Shown here in pieces: positions 13,693-13,693 of a DNA stretch of 13,693 bases. The position numbers and the translations under genes were made by a program. The notes under the pieces were generated by a model. It searched no databases. It was not told the DNA's origin and saw only the letters and a program-made list of their open reading frames with translations. How positions within the stretch are numbered: position 1 is the stretch's first letter; every line of letters begins with the position of its first letter. The DNA lies in contig JACIWY010000048.1 in NCBI GenBank assembly GCA_014360745.1, positions 1 through 13,693 of the forward strand. The letters run 5' to 3'. Source of the stretch: Chloroflexota bacterium (GTDB lineage: Bacteria; Chloroflexota; Anaerolineae; UBA1429).

Positions 13693-13693
13693 T

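Overview
The window looks like chromosomal DNA from a GC-rich bacterium, most probably a member of the Chloroflexota (Anaerolineae-like). This is inferred from several features together: a LysM-bearing exported peptide-type solute-binding protein, a huge secreted DUF11-type repeat protein ending in a short hydrophobic P-L-V tail, and an archaeal/fungal-type aspartate-semialdehyde dehydrogenase. No single marker proves the assignment. There are no tRNA or rRNA genes, no CRISPR array and no insertion sequences.

Layout. Positions 51-6236 (minus strand) hold one 2061-residue exported protein. It has a signal sequence, a ~495-residue N-terminal beta-rich region, one divergent DUF11-like unit, nine tandem ~113-residue repeats (most with an EF-hand-like acidic loop and a Cys pair) and two C-terminal beta-sandwich-like domains. 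A long hairpin at the left edge is a probable terminator. Positions 6237-6926 are a divergent regulatory region with palindromes, three consecutive RNA hairpins and two candidate promoters. Positions 6927-10551 (plus strand) are a compact operon: aspartate kinase, aspartate-semialdehyde dehydrogenase and, overlapping it by ATGA, a HAD-type hydrolase. A strong intrinsic terminator closes the operon. A 21-codon hydrophobic ORF with an excellent ribosome binding site follows. Positions 10865-12697 (minus) encode a LysM plus family-5 solute-binding protein, and 12859-13551 (minus) encode endonuclease III. The right edge has a terminator and the last ten codons of another minus-strand gene.

The two most unusual observations are independent circular permutations. 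In the solute-binding protein, the segment that starts every canonical DppA/OppA-type protein lies at the C-terminus, directly after the canonical C-terminal end, and LysM takes its place at the front. In the HAD-type protein all four catalytic motifs are present, but in the order III-IV-I-II instead of I-II-III-IV. Both reading frames are intact with good translation signals, so neither looks like a broken gene.

Functionally, the plus-strand operon performs the first two steps of the aspartate family pathway (aspartate to aspartyl phosphate to aspartate semialdehyde). The HAD-type protein is translationally coupled to it, but its substrate cannot be read from sequence. The minus-strand genes are cell-surface or transport proteins and a base-excision repair enzyme, with no evident link to the operon.
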